Positions 9,325 to 18,388 are shown, counted from the stretch's first letter. The stretch is 64,000 nt of DNA from Terrisporobacter petrolearius (GCF_032598785.1 NZ_CP102984.1); one strand, 5' to 3'. The notes: a model not told the origin generated them from the letters alone. A program made the numbers and translations.

Positions 9325-9506
9325 ATGTTACAATTTAAGTTAGAAATAAAAAAACAGATTTATTAATAAGCTATTTCATAATAAGTATGTATATGACAAT
9401 TTTAATAATATTTCCCGAGCAATTTGGCGAAAACTATAAAATAGGATTGATAGGAGTAGGAATAAGTTATTTATTAAAAAGGGGGATTTTTCATGGAAGA
9501 AAATAA
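9325..9506 (+). pseudogene. small membrane protein ORF, apparently frameshifted at an A7 tract
   Basis: An ATG at 9325 with a good ribosome site (AAAGGAGA) encodes 13 residues and stops. Adding one A to the A7 run (9348-9354) joins it to an open frame ending at 9506. That would give about 60 residues with a hydrophobic stretch (LLISYFIISMYMTILIIF) and a second one (IGLIGVGISYLL). The predicted end overlaps the next gene by 14 bases, as in coupled genes. I recognise no family. It may be a real frameshift, phase variation, or a homopolymer sequencing error. Confidence 0.45.
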
Positions 9507-10146
9507 AAGTTTGAGCAGCAAAGGGAAGATAGAAAAATATCTTATGCCACTGGGCATGATTGGTGTTGTATTTTATATGGCTCATACTATGCTGGGGAAT
9601 ATATTGTGGCCAGAATATAACACTATAACTATGGATATTAGTTCATTAACTGCAGATGGTGCTCCAAACCAAGATCTACTTAGAATTTTCACAACTATTT
9701 ATGGAGTGTGCATGATTTTATTTATTATAGGAATGATTGTCAAATCAAATAGAAAATATAATCTGGCAACACGTACAGGATATGTGATTCTTTTGGGAAT
9801 GGAAGTAATATCTTTATTTGGATATGCAGCATTTCCACTTGTGGGAGACAAAACAGTAATGAACTCCCAAAATATAATGCATTTGGCAGTTACTGTTGCC
9901 GTAGTTGCAACAACTATAACATCAGCATTTACCTTAGCTTATGGTTATATTGCACAGGAGAAAATGAAAGAACTGGGTAATTTTATTTTAATAATGGCAA
10001 TAATAATAACGTTATGTGGAATGATGAACCCAATTTCTATGAAAATAGGACTGAATATACTAGGACTAACAGAAAGACTAGTTATCTATTCATTGCAAAT
10101 TTTAATATTTATTCTATCTTTTTATTACACAAAATGTGATAAATAG
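9493..10146 (+). CDS. DUF998 family membrane protein
   Basis: 217 aa with about six transmembrane helices and no soluble domain. The pattern (N-terminal helix with HTMLGNILWPEYN, then TADGAPN, helix, basic loop, helices) matches the DUF998 family of uncharacterised integral membrane proteins. It begins with ATG after AAAAAGGGGG. A possible frameshifted small membrane ORF overlaps its start. Function unknown. Confidence 0.75.
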   Translation: MEENKSLSSKGKIEKYLMPLGMIGVVFYMAHTMLGNILWPEYNTITMDISSLTADGAPNQDLLRIFTTIYGVCMILFIIGMIVKSNRKYNLATRTGYVILLGMEVISLFGYAAFPLVGDKTVMNSQNIMHLAVTVAVVATTITSAFTLAYGYIAQEKMKELGNFILIMAIIITLCGMMNPISMKIGLNILGLTERLVIYSLQILIFILSFYYTKCDK

Positions 10147-10234
10147 AAAGAATTAGCAATAATCTTGAGATTTTTTTCATCATATGATATACTAATGCTT
10201 ATTAAAATGAAATAATAATAAAGAAGGTGAGAGT

Positions 10235-10696
10235 ATGGCAGTAGGAGAAAAAACATTAGCTACAAACAAAAAAGCTAGACATGAATATTTCATAGAAGAC
10301 ACTTACGAATGTGGAATAGAATTAAAAGGAACAGAAGTTAAATCAATCAGAGCAGGGAAAGTCAACTTAAAAGAAGGCTTCGCATCTGTAGATAACTCTG
10401 AAGTTTTTCTAAAACAAGTTCATATAAGTCCATACGACCAAGGGAACTCTTTTTACAAAGCAGATCCTCTTAGAGTTAGAAAATTATTACTTCATAAATA
10501 CGAAATCAGAAAGCTAATAGGGGCTACTACTATAAAAGGTTACTCTTTAGTTCCACTGAGAATGTATCTGAAAAATGGTAAGGTAAAACTTGAGCTAGGT
10601 TTAGCAAAAGGTAAAAAACTTTATGACAAACGTCAAGACCTTGCTAAGAAAGATGCACAAAGAAGAATAGAAAGAGAAATGACTGGTAAATACTAA
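10235..10696 (+). CDS. smpB: SsrA-binding protein SmpB
   Basis: 153 aa, full length. SmpB binds the tRNA-like domain of tmRNA and brings it to stalled ribosomes for trans-translation. Recognisable features are NKKARHEYFIEDTYECGIELKGTEVKSIR near the N-terminus, the GLAKGKKLYDKR segment, and the basic C-terminal tail (KKDAQRRIEREM) that enters the empty mRNA channel. It lies directly upstream of ssrA, the usual partner arrangement in Firmicutes. Confidence 0.97.
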   Translation: MAVGEKTLATNKKARHEYFIEDTYECGIELKGTEVKSIRAGKVNLKEGFASVDNSEVFLKQVHISPYDQGNSFYKADPLRVRKLLLHKYEIRKLIGATTIKGYSLVPLRMYLKNGKVKLELGLAKGKKLYDKRQDLAKKDAQRRIEREMTGKY

Positions 10697-10927
10697 GAAG
10701 ATTAGTAAATTTATTCTAGTTGATTTTTATCTTAAAAAGATATATATTATATATACAGCACAGCTAGTTAATAGCAGATGCTACTAAAGGGGGTAACAAA
10801 AATGTTACTACCTTGCCAAAATAGTAAATAAGGGTGTAACAATTTTGTGTACTCCTTCATATAAAATTAAATATTGAATTGGTGAAAGTTTGCAAATTGA
10901 GCAGTCTCAATGACTTTAAACTCCTAT

Positions 10928-11277
10928 GGGGGTGTAAAGGTTTCGACGTGGGTTCGGAACTTGGGGCAGCGTGTCGTGTTACTCTGGGTCACGTAAAAAC
11001 TGGGGAACTTAAAACAAACGCAAACGATAATTACGCTTTAGCAGCTTAATGCTGCTTGTCCCGCCTGAGCCCTCCTGCCGGCTAGGCCTGGACATCATTT
11101 ATGCAGGGAACTACTATTAGGGTGTCTCGACTATTAGTGGATTAATTGGGACTGGCCAAAGCCAGAGTTTGTCACTGGACGCTAGCTAAGGCGAGATACT
11201 AAAACAGCTGACTACACACGTAGACGCAACGAGGAAAAAGCTTGCGGACAGGGGTTCGACTCCCCTCATCTCCACCA
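10928..11277 (+). ncRNA. ssrA: transfer-messenger RNA (tmRNA)
   Basis: 5' GGGGGUG pairs with 3' CAUCUCC before ACCA (11274-11277). The T-arm GGGGTTCGACTCCCC lies at 11251-11265, and the gene begins with the characteristic GGTTTCGACGTGG. The tag reading frame at 11020-11049 encodes ANDNYALAA then TAA, with GCA as the likely resume codon. It works with SmpB to release stalled ribosomes and tag the nascent chain for proteolysis. The encoded CCA end and downstream flank serve as an integration site: copies occur at 15590, 18325 and 46218. Confidence 0.97.
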
Positions 11278-11293
11278 TTCAAACCCTCGAGAA
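11266..11293 (+). repeat. attL-like core at ssrA 3' end
   Basis: TCATCTCCACCATTCAAACC plus CTCGAGAA. The same 28 bases recur exactly at 15590-15617, 18 of them at 18325-18342, and 19 bases of the left part at 46218-46236. This is the pattern left by elements that integrate into the 3' end of tmRNA genes and rebuild it. Confidence 0.8.
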
Positions 11294-11322
11294 GGTATTG
11301 ATTAGTAAATCAATACCTTTTT
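11292..11322 (+). terminator. ssrA terminator
   Basis: AAGGTATTGATT / AATCAATACCTT, a 12-bp perfect stem with loop AGTA and a T run, 14 bases after the tmRNA CCA. Confidence 0.88.
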
Positions 11323-11419
11323 AGTTATTATAATATAAAAAATACCTAGAAAAAAATATAAATAAAATGATATAATACTATACTATAACAGTTAACATAA
11401 GAAAAAAGAGGTGGAATAG

Positions 11420-12493
11420 ATGAAAAAAGATTCATATAGTGTAGTTTCACTTTTTAGTGGTTGTGGAGGATTTGATTTAGGATTGAAAGAATCTGGGTTT
11501 AATATTATTTGGGCAAATGATTTTGATAAATCTGCAGTGGAAATATATAGACATAATATAGGTAATATTATTCAAGGTGATATAAGGGAAATAGATGAAA
11601 AACAAATACCTAATTCTGACGTCATAGTTGCAGGATTTCCATGCCAGCCTTTTTCAAGTGCGGGGAATAGATTAGGTATAAATGATGAAAGAGGAAACTT
11701 ATATTTAGAATGCTTGAGAATAATTAATGAAAAAAAGCCAAAGGTAGTAATATTTGAAAATGTAAGAGGTATTTTAACCAGTAAGAATGATGATGGATCA
11801 TTGCTAATAGATTCAATAAACAGTATGCTTGAGGATATTAAACCTGGATATACTGTAAAACATAAATTAGTAAAAGCTTCAGATTACGGAGTTCCACAAA
11901 ATAGATATAGGGTTATATTTGTAGCATTTAGAAATGACTTAGGAATCGAGTATGAGTTCCCGGAGCCTACACATAACATAGATGATAAATTATTAACTGT
12001 AGGAGAAGTAATTAAGATAAATTCAGATGTAAAAAATCAAGATGAAGTATGGGAATTTTCACCTCAATCTAAACTATTAATACCTTTTATAAAAGAAGGT
12101 GGATCGTGGAAGGACATTCCATATGAACATTTACCTCAAAGATTAAAAAATATAAGAGATAATATGAAAAAATATAGAGCACCAAATTTCTATAGAAGAT
12201 TTGCTAGAAATGAGATAAATGGAACAATAACAGCAGCTGCAACACCAGAGAAATGTGGCATAATACATCCAACTGAGGATAGAAGGTACAGTGTAAGAGA
12301 AGTTGCTAGAATACAATCTTTTCCAGATGAGTTCGAATTTATAGGTGATTCTATTCCTAATAAGTACAAAGTAATTGGAAATGCAGTACCACCATTGCTT
12401 GGAAAAGTAATAGGTAACTCTATTAGACAAAAGCTAGATAATGTAGGGACTAAAAAAAGAGAAGAACAATTATCGTTTGATATAAAAATATAA
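11420..12493 (+). CDS. DNA (cytosine-5-)-methyltransferase
   Basis: 357 aa C5-cytosine methyltransferase. Motif I LFSGCGGFDLG (near residue 11), motif IV GFPCQPFS with the catalytic Cys (about 75), motif VI ENVRG (about 113), motif VIII QNRYRVIFV, motif IX near RIQSFPDEF, motif X VIGNAVPP (about 319). The target-recognition region (about 180-270) is variable, so the modified sequence cannot be predicted. Start follows AAAGAGGTGG. It heads an island of methyltransferase, McrB-like and McrC-like genes between two copies of the ssrA end, so it presumably protects host DNA from the neighbouring nuclease. Confidence 0.95.
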   Translation: MKKDSYSVVSLFSGCGGFDLGLKESGFNIIWANDFDKSAVEIYRHNIGNIIQGDIREIDEKQIPNSDVIVAGFPCQPFSSAGNRLGINDERGNLYLECLRIINEKKPKVVIFENVRGILTSKNDDGSLLIDSINSMLEDIKPGYTVKHKLVKASDYGVPQNRYRVIFVAFRNDLGIEYEFPEPTHNIDDKLLTVGEVIKINSDVKNQDEVWEFSPQSKLLIPFIKEGGSWKDIPYEHLPQRLKNIRDNMKKYRAPNFYRRFARNEINGTITAAATPEKCGIIHPTEDRRYSVREVARIQSFPDEFEFIGDSIPNKYKVIGNAVPPLLGKVIGNSIRQKLDNVGTKKREEQLSFDIKI

Positions 12494-12528
12494 GCTTATC
12501 TAAATATAGATAAGCTTATATTTTTTTT
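12489..12528 (+). terminator. terminator overlapping methyltransferase stop
   Basis: TATAAGCTTATC / GATAAGCTTATA stem (12 bp) followed by eight T. The methyltransferase stop codon is inside the left arm. It lets methyltransferase and McrBC-like genes be expressed at different levels. Confidence 0.85.
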
Positions 12529-12560
12529 GTATAATCTTTATATAGGGAGGGAGAATTAAA

Positions 12561-14219
12561 ATGAGAAAATATATAGATAAAGAATCAGTACGAAGTAGTA
12601 TAAAATATTTTGAAGCTAATAGTATAAATGCTCCAGAGCAATTAGGGCTTTTCTTTTTTTTCAAATCATTAGATATTAATACATGGGACTATATATCATT
12701 TAAAAAAACAAGTCAAATGAGTGAAGAAGAAAAGAAAATATATAATGAAAATTTATATATATTATCTTCGGTTTTTACAGAAGATGAAATAGGAGATAAA
12801 AGAACATGTTTATTTCCATTTTCAATACAAAAAAGTATAAAACAAAAACAATTTTACAATGGGGGGTCTACATTTAAACAACTATTAAGTAGGATTACAG
12901 ATACGGTAGATAATACATTAGTTGATAAATTTTTAGATAAATATGACAATGATACCGTTAAATTAAAACGTAATTATCTAAGTTACATAAAAGAAGAGTA
13001 TTTAAATGGTAATAAAATTTCTCTTGTTAATTTATCGATATGGATATGCAGGTTTATAGGATTTGAAGTTGACGATAATATTACTCAAGAAGAATTTACA
13101 AGGCTATGTGTAAAATATACATTAAAATATTTAAATATAAATGAAAAAGAATTACAAGAAATTTTCTATGATGATTGCATGACTAATAAGATTGAATATA
13201 ATGATATTAAAATAGAAGGAACAGAGTTAAGGGGATTAATAGATTTTATAGATAAGCCTGAAGTTAAAATGAAAGAAGAATGTGACAATAATGAAGACGG
13301 AATAATTATAAATATACAGAACACAAGGAGATTAATTGAATTGAATGACAAAAATCCATCAAGTGAAGAAATAAAAAATATATTAATGCTTAAGAAACAG
13401 ATTATTTTATACGGAGTACCTGGTATAGGGAAAAGTAGATTTATATCATCAATTGAGAATGAGTTTGATGAAGTGGTTAAGATACAATTTCATCCAAATA
13501 CAGTATATGAAGACTTTATAGGTGGTTCAACTATACAAAGTGGTAATATAGTAACTAAAGCAGGTAAGTTTTTAGAAATGTGTAACGAAGCAGAAAATAA
13601 TTCAGGTAAGAAATATTTATTTGTAATAGATGAAATCAATAGAGGTAATATATCAAAAATATTTGGAGAAACTATACTAGCACTGGATAGAGAATATACG
13701 GTAGATTTGATTAAAAGTATAAATATTAATAATAAAGAAGTAAATGAGTTTAGAATACCAAGTAATTTATTTATAATAGGAACAATGAATTCTGCAGATA
13801 GAAGTATAGCTGTATTAGACTATGCAATAAGACGTAGATTTGCATTTATAAAATTACAACCTAATTATGAGGTTATAAAAGAATTATCTAATATAGAGGA
13901 AATAAAGATAGATATATATAAGTTATTCAAATCTTTAAATGATAGGATAAAGGATACATTGGGGGAAGAAGAATTGATGTTAGGACAAGCATACTTTTTG
14001 TCTGATTTTGTACAATGGGTTGATGGTAAAATAAGATGGACTAGTGACAGTTTAAGATTAGTTTTTAATTACTCAATAATACCAATACTTGAAGAATATA
14101 CATATGCAAATATAAATGATCTTGTTTCAATTTTAGGAAATAAAATTTCAAATAGAATATATGACAATAATGAATTTATAGAAGAACTTAAAAGTCAATT
14201 CCCAGAGATTGTTGAGTAA
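12561..14219 (+). CDS. mcrB: McrB-like AAA+ GTPase restriction subunit
   Basis: 552 aa. The C-terminal half is the McrB AAA+ motor: Walker A GVPGIGKS (about residues 284-291), Walker B FVIDEINRGN (about 354), and GTMNSADRS (about 408), the McrB-type GTPase signature, then AIRRRFAF. The N-terminal 240 residues are not the classical McrB 5mC-binding domain as far as I can judge and probably set target specificity. Ribosome site GGGAGGGAG. The McrC-like gene follows after 2 bases. Together they should form an NTP-driven cleaving complex. Confidence 0.88.
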   Translation: MRKYIDKESVRSSIKYFEANSINAPEQLGLFFFFKSLDINTWDYISFKKTSQMSEEEKKIYNENLYILSSVFTEDEIGDKRTCLFPFSIQKSIKQKQFYNGGSTFKQLLSRITDTVDNTLVDKFLDKYDNDTVKLKRNYLSYIKEEYLNGNKISLVNLSIWICRFIGFEVDDNITQEEFTRLCVKYTLKYLNINEKELQEIFYDDCMTNKIEYNDIKIEGTELRGLIDFIDKPEVKMKEECDNNEDGIIINIQNTRRLIELNDKNPSSEEIKNILMLKKQIILYGVPGIGKSRFISSIENEFDEVVKIQFHPNTVYEDFIGGSTIQSGNIVTKAGKFLEMCNEAENNSGKKYLFVIDEINRGNISKIFGETILALDREYTVDLIKSININNKEVNEFRIPSNLFIIGTMNSADRSIAVLDYAIRRRFAFIKLQPNYEVIKELSNIEEIKIDIYKLFKSLNDRIKDTLGEEELMLGQAYFLSDFVQWVDGKIRWTSDSLRLVFNYSIIPILEEYTYANINDLVSILGNKISNRIYDNNEFIEELKSQFPEIVE

Positions 14220-14221
14220 TT

Positions 14222-15421
14222 ATGTTCAATAATATATCGATTAAACAAGGTCATTCAATATATATTTATGAAGAAGAAATAGAGTTCATATTAAAAGTAC
14301 TCGAAAGCAAAGGTATAGGTATAGAGTGTTTAGATATAAGCCAAAATATATTAAATTTAAATAAAAGCTATGTTGGATATATAAAAACTAATAAAAGAAT
14401 TATAGAGTTGACCCCAAAGCATGAATCAATAACATTAAATCATATTATTAGGATGTATTATTTTGTATATGGGAATTTTAAAAACTTTGAAGATCCTATA
14501 TTTGATTTAAATTCATCTGACAACTACATAAACATAGTAGATATGTTTATTAATGAATTAAAGATTATAAAAAGAAAGGGACTGAGTACAGAATATATTT
14601 CAAAGAAAGAGTATTCGAATTATATTAGAGGATCTGTTGATTATGTGAATAGCTATAAAAATATTATAGCTCTTAAAAATAACCCTTTTGAAAATTATAT
14701 AGATGAATTAACAGTAGATAATATATTGAATAGAACCTTAAAAAAAGCTTTCGAAAAGGTATGTAATATAAAATTTGATTTTGAGGACTTAAGAAGTATA
14801 AAAAGTATGTTTAATAATGTGAATAACTTAGAATCAAAAAATAAAGATGTTCATTTTAGTAGTAAGAATTATTATTGTAAAAACGCATATTTCTTAGCGA
14901 ATCTTATTTTAGAAGAGAGTTATTTTGATAGTAGTGGAGATATAGGAGGAGAAAGTTTTTTAATAAACTATGACTTACTCTTTGAAAAATTTATAAAGGA
15001 AATATTATTCAAAGTATCAAAAGATACTAGGTTTATAGAATGGAATGCTAAACAAGTATATGGACAATGGGATAAAAATGATAAATTGTATATTCCAGAT
15101 ATATTATTTAATTATTCGTCAATAAGTAATGAATGTACGGGCATTATAGACGTGAAAAATAAATTAGATGGAAATTTTAAAAATGCAGATATTTTTCAAA
15201 TGTTATTTTATTCAGGTATGCTAAATTGTAAAAAAGCTATATTGTGTTATCCATCTAACAGAGATGAAAAAAATAAAGTATTAGAGATGTATTCAGATAG
15301 TTTTATTACTAATAAAATATATTCTGTATATATAGACATATCTGTAGAATCAAAAGATGATTTTAAAAAAGAAATATTTACCCTTATAGATAAAATATAT
15401 TGTTGTATAGAAGCCAATTAA
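14222..15421 (+). CDS. mcrC: McrC-like restriction endonuclease subunit
   Basis: 399 aa, McrC family (5-methylcytosine restriction system component). An N-terminal beta-rich region contains the typical VGYIKTNKRIIELTPKH stretch. The C-terminal PD-(D/E)xK nuclease core is visible as YIPDILF (about 289) and GIIDVKNK (about 306-313). Start is 2 bases after the McrB-like stop, so the pair is co-translated. The nearby methyltransferase suggests an LlaJI-like system that attacks unmodified DNA rather than classical McrBC that attacks methylated DNA. Confidence 0.87.
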   Translation: MFNNISIKQGHSIYIYEEEIEFILKVLESKGIGIECLDISQNILNLNKSYVGYIKTNKRIIELTPKHESITLNHIIRMYYFVYGNFKNFEDPIFDLNSSDNYINIVDMFINELKIIKRKGLSTEYISKKEYSNYIRGSVDYVNSYKNIIALKNNPFENYIDELTVDNILNRTLKKAFEKVCNIKFDFEDLRSIKSMFNNVNNLESKNKDVHFSSKNYYCKNAYFLANLILEESYFDSSGDIGGESFLINYDLLFEKFIKEILFKVSKDTRFIEWNAKQVYGQWDKNDKLYIPDILFNYSSISNECTGIIDVKNKLDGNFKNADIFQMLFYSGMLNCKKAILCYPSNRDEKNKVLEMYSDSFITNKIYSVYIDISVESKDDFKKEIFTLIDKIYCCIEAN

Positions 15422-15500
15422 TTAGTATAAATACTAGTAAAAATTTATTTATAATAATTCATTATCCAACAGATATAAAATTAATATATTTAAATTAATA

Positions 15501-15617
15501 GCAACAAGGACTTCGTCCTTGTATGACCCCCAGTGGTAAAAATCATGTAGAAAAGTGTAAAATGAAATGGTGGATATGATTGTTGCGAATCATCTCCACC
15601 ATTCAAACCCTCGAGAA
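15501..15617 (+). repeat. island right-end module with ssrA att copy
   Basis: Begins GCAACAAGGACTTCGTCCTTG (a small hairpin) and ends with a 28-base exact copy of the ssrA 3' end (15590-15617). GGTGGATATGATT and AATCATCTCCACC flank a 6-base spacer as a near-perfect 13-bp inverted repeat overlapping the att core, as expected for recombinase core sites. A homologous module lies at 18236-18342 and a decayed one at 48034-48180. Confidence 0.72.
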
Positions 15618-15630
15618 CGAGGATAAGGAA

Positions 15631-15659
15631 CTACTAAGTTTATGGCTTAGTAGTTTTTT
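15631..15659 (+). terminator. terminator after att copy 1
   Basis: CTACTAAG / CTTAGTAG stem followed by six T. A related hairpin follows the att copy at 46218, and its left half only follows the copy at 18325. Confidence 0.8.
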
Positions 15660-15717
15660 AATTACAAGGAGTTTATATTAGATTCAAACCTGTGGAAAAC
15701 TTGTGTATAATAGTGAT

Positions 15718-16095
15718 ATGAGTAAGTGTAGAAAATATAAAAGTAACAAAATTATAAATATAATTTTGAAAAATCACTTTGAAGATTTCAAAATATCAAA
15801 GTTACCGAGAGTTAGAAAAGAAATGCGTGAGCATATAGTAAATACAGTTCAAAAAGCATTAAATTGTGGAAGTAAATATTCTTTAGAATGGGCAGATAAA
15901 CAAGCTAATAATATGTTGAAAATAAAACATAGACATGCAGTATTTACAATACCAGAATTTCTTATTGAAGAATTTAGACAAGATATAATATTTGGTTTTG
16001 GAGCGGTACCTTCGCTAGAAGATGAATGAATGCCAGAATTAGTTTGTCCAAACTGTGGAAGTAAATTTAAATACAAAAAAACTGACAACCGTTAG
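15718..16095 (+). pseudogene. IS91-like transposase remnant
   Basis: Reading from ATG 15718, a segment resembles the N-terminus of IS91-type transposases: HFEDFKISKLPRVRKEMREH, then directly KYSLEWADKQ and IKHRHAVFTIPE. The cysteine-rich zinc region between them is largely deleted. After a TGA at 16027 the same frame continues with a zinc-ribbon end (MPELVCPNCGSKFKYKK), the expected C-terminus, so most of the catalytic domain is missing. An 8-bp hairpin (AACTGACA / TGTCAGTT) lies at the 3' end. Clearly non-functional. Confidence 0.7.
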
Positions 16096-16259
16096 GTGTC
16101 AGTTAAGGTGATCTCTTTATAGGTCATTTTTTACGAGTAAGAAAACTATATTACTTGAAATCTTGAATAATTTAAGATATCTACATAGAAACATATAGAA
16201 AAATTAAATTATTTAAGTTATTATAAAATTGAGTAGCACCAAAGAAAGTGAGGGATTTA

Positions 16260-17654
16260 ATGCTAGATAAACATATTAAGTTAGTAAATAATATAACGAA
16301 CTGTTATAAGGGGTCCATATTAATACTTCCAAATGAAAAAAATGATAGAATAATTTCGATTAAATTAAATAACTTTGGATTAATAAAATTGACTTTGAAA
16401 AACAACAATAGAGAAAAAATTTATTATGACTCTGAAAATTACCAGTTAGTAAATGATGGCCCAATACAAATACATAAACAAGATAAAGGGTATTTAGTCG
16501 CATGTAGAGGAGAATATAATGAAGAATCTGTTATATTCACTTATGATTGTGAAGAGATTGAATACAGTTTAGAATTGTATGATTATGCTTCAATAAAAGT
16601 ATATGACAAGGAGATTATATGCGATTATAGAATAAAGTTAGGAGCTAAAATAGCATACAACTTATTAATGAAACATGCTGTTTTAAGAGATGAGGGACTA
16701 AATGAAAGAGAAATAGATGCTATTCCAATGGCTATGTGGATTGCATTTATGGACTTTAGTAGAGACGTTGAAAATACAGGTGGACCAATTATATGTAAAG
16801 CTTCAGATATATTTTTACAATATAATAATAGATACGAAAAAGAAGAATTCTTAAGAGAAGCTTGTAAAATTACAAACTTATATGAGGGAAATGAAGAAGT
16901 AAGAGTAGTCTGTGATATTATGAAAGAAGGCTTCGAAAAATTAATAGAGTCAAAAGAAAAAAGCGTTTATTCAGATATAAGTGAATCATTAAGCGAACAT
17001 ATAAATCAATGGGATTATAAAAGTGAAGCATATCAAATATATGTATACTTTACTAATTTCCTAATAAATGCTTGCAAAGATTTTGATATAGAAGAAAAAA
17101 CTGAAGAAACAGAATTAGAAAAATACATAAAAGAAGAAGTTGTACCTTTACTTAAGAAAAAAGGATTCAATGGTGATTATCCTACTTTAAGAATGAAAAC
17201 AGAAGATAAATTATATATTATTAATTTTGAAAAAGATAAAGATATTATAATTAATTTTTCTGATGAATTATTAGAGAACAAAGATATTGAGATATTATTA
17301 AAGAAAATGCACTATGAGGATATGAAAATAGAAGATACAATTGCATGGGATGTATATAATTGTAATTCAAAGGATGTAATTGATGATGAAATAGAAACTA
17401 TTTTAGATACAATTGTTGTAGATAAATCTATGGGTGGTGACTTACTTAAAAAATGTATAGTTCAATCTGTTGGATTTGCCATGACTGTAGAGATGATAGT
17501 ATATGCAATATGGCAACCAAATACAAAAACTTGTGCTATATTAGGTCTTGTTTGCTTTGCTTTATATCTAGCAGTTTCATATGTAGGCTGTGCGTTTATA
17601 GCTATAGGTGAAGATGATATTGAAGAGGAGGAAGCAGAACATGGAAATGAGTAA
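16260..17654 (+). CDS. hypothetical protein with C-terminal membrane helices (islet gene 1)
   Basis: 464 aa from the ATG at 16260, placed 5 bases after GTGAGGG; an in-frame GTG at 16248 is inside that ribosome site. Residues 1-110 look beta-rich, the middle is mixed and acidic, and two hydrophobic helices lie near the C-terminus (about 402-445: VGFAMTVEMIVYAIW and AILGLVCFALYLAVSY), followed by an acidic tail. No catalytic motif or family recognised. Its 3' end overlaps the next gene by 14 bp. The pair lies between two copies of the ssrA att repeat, so it is cargo of a small island; a defence role is possible but only by association. Confidence 0.75.
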   Translation: MLDKHIKLVNNITNCYKGSILILPNEKNDRIISIKLNNFGLIKLTLKNNNREKIYYDSENYQLVNDGPIQIHKQDKGYLVACRGEYNEESVIFTYDCEEIEYSLELYDYASIKVYDKEIICDYRIKLGAKIAYNLLMKHAVLRDEGLNEREIDAIPMAMWIAFMDFSRDVENTGGPIICKASDIFLQYNNRYEKEEFLREACKITNLYEGNEEVRVVCDIMKEGFEKLIESKEKSVYSDISESLSEHINQWDYKSEAYQIYVYFTNFLINACKDFDIEEKTEETELEKYIKEEVVPLLKKKGFNGDYPTLRMKTEDKLYIINFEKDKDIIINFSDELLENKDIEILLKKMHYEDMKIEDTIAWDVYNCNSKDVIDDEIETILDTIVVDKSMGGDLLKKCIVQSVGFAMTVEMIVYAIWQPNTKTCAILGLVCFALYLAVSYVGCAFIAIGEDDIEEEEAEHGNE

Positions 17655-18150
17655 AAAAGATTATGTAAAATGTCCTATGAAATTTCTTTATGATGAGACA
17701 GACGATTTATTAAAAGTATATGAGATGCAAGAAGAATTTTTTGAAAAAGGACAGTTCGCGCTAGGATGTATTGTTCAGGCAAATGTTAAGCTTTTTAGTA
17801 GAGGAATACTAGATTTACCAGCTGCAATAATTTATACTTTTGATGAATATTATGATGATAAATTTGAAGAATTAGAAGAATTGTCTTCAAAAGTTTTTAA
17901 CTTAATGCATACTAGACAAGAAAATAAAATATTAAGAGAAATAGCTTATAATTTAGAAGCAGAAACAGAAAGATTATACGGAGTAAGATTACCAGACGAA
18001 TTCACAGGTGGTAGAGAAGTATTTTTCTCTGCTGTTATGATAAATAGAAAATACCTTCCAAAGAAGATGCTAATAGGAAGTGTATATCCATTAAATATTC
18101 TAAGAGGAAGAAAGCCAGATGCAATGCTTATACCACATTGGTATTGGTAA
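17641..18150 (+). CDS. hypothetical protein (islet gene 2)
   Basis: 169 aa from the ATG at 17641, which follows GAGGAGGAAG; the upstream in-frame ATG at 17608 lacks a site. Soluble, acidic, mostly helical centre (FEELEELSSKVFNLMHTRQE), ending NILRGRKPDAMLIPHWYW. No recognised family. It overlaps the membrane-anchored gene before it by 14 bp and is followed by a strong terminator, so the two form a complete operon. Confidence 0.72.
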   Translation: MEMSKKDYVKCPMKFLYDETDDLLKVYEMQEEFFEKGQFALGCIVQANVKLFSRGILDLPAAIIYTFDEYYDDKFEELEELSSKVFNLMHTRQENKILREIAYNLEAETERLYGVRLPDEFTGGREVFFSAVMINRKYLPKKMLIGSVYPLNILRGRKPDAMLIPHWYW

Positions 18151-18188
18151 AATAATTAAATTCCTATTATTACATCTAATTAGTTAGT

Positions 18189-18218
18189 AAACGAGAGTAT
18201 ATTGTACTCTCGTTTTTA
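18189..18218 (+). terminator. terminator of the two-gene islet
   Basis: AAACGAGAGTA / TACTCTCGTTT stem, 5-base loop, T run. Confidence 0.88.
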
Positions 18219-18235
18219 TTTTGCTTATTTTTATA

Positions 18236-18342
18236 GCAACAAGGACTTCGTACTTGAAGAACCCACAGGGGTGAAAATTATGTAGAAAAGTGTAAAACAA
18301 AATAGTGGGTATGATTGTTGTGATTCATCTCCACCATTCAAA
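18236..18342 (+). repeat. second island right-end module with ssrA att copy
   Basis: Homologous to 15501-15617: GCAACAAGGACTTCGTACTTG at the left, AAAATTATGTAGAAAAGTGTAAAA in the middle (split by substitutions from the first copy), and TCATCTCCACCATTCAAA (18325-18342) at the right. The flank continues GAGGATAAGGAACTACTAAG as at 15620, but the terminator is cut off after GGCTT (18382), where unrelated DNA starts. Confidence 0.7.
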
Positions 18343-18388
18343 CTCTCAAAAAAGAGGATAAGGAACTACTAAGTTTATGGCTTTGCAC

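Noticed and set aside
15590..15617. Copies of the ssrA 3' end as extra tRNA or tmRNA genes
   Set aside because: They contain only the acceptor-strand end and CCA; the T-arm and remaining cloverleaf are absent.
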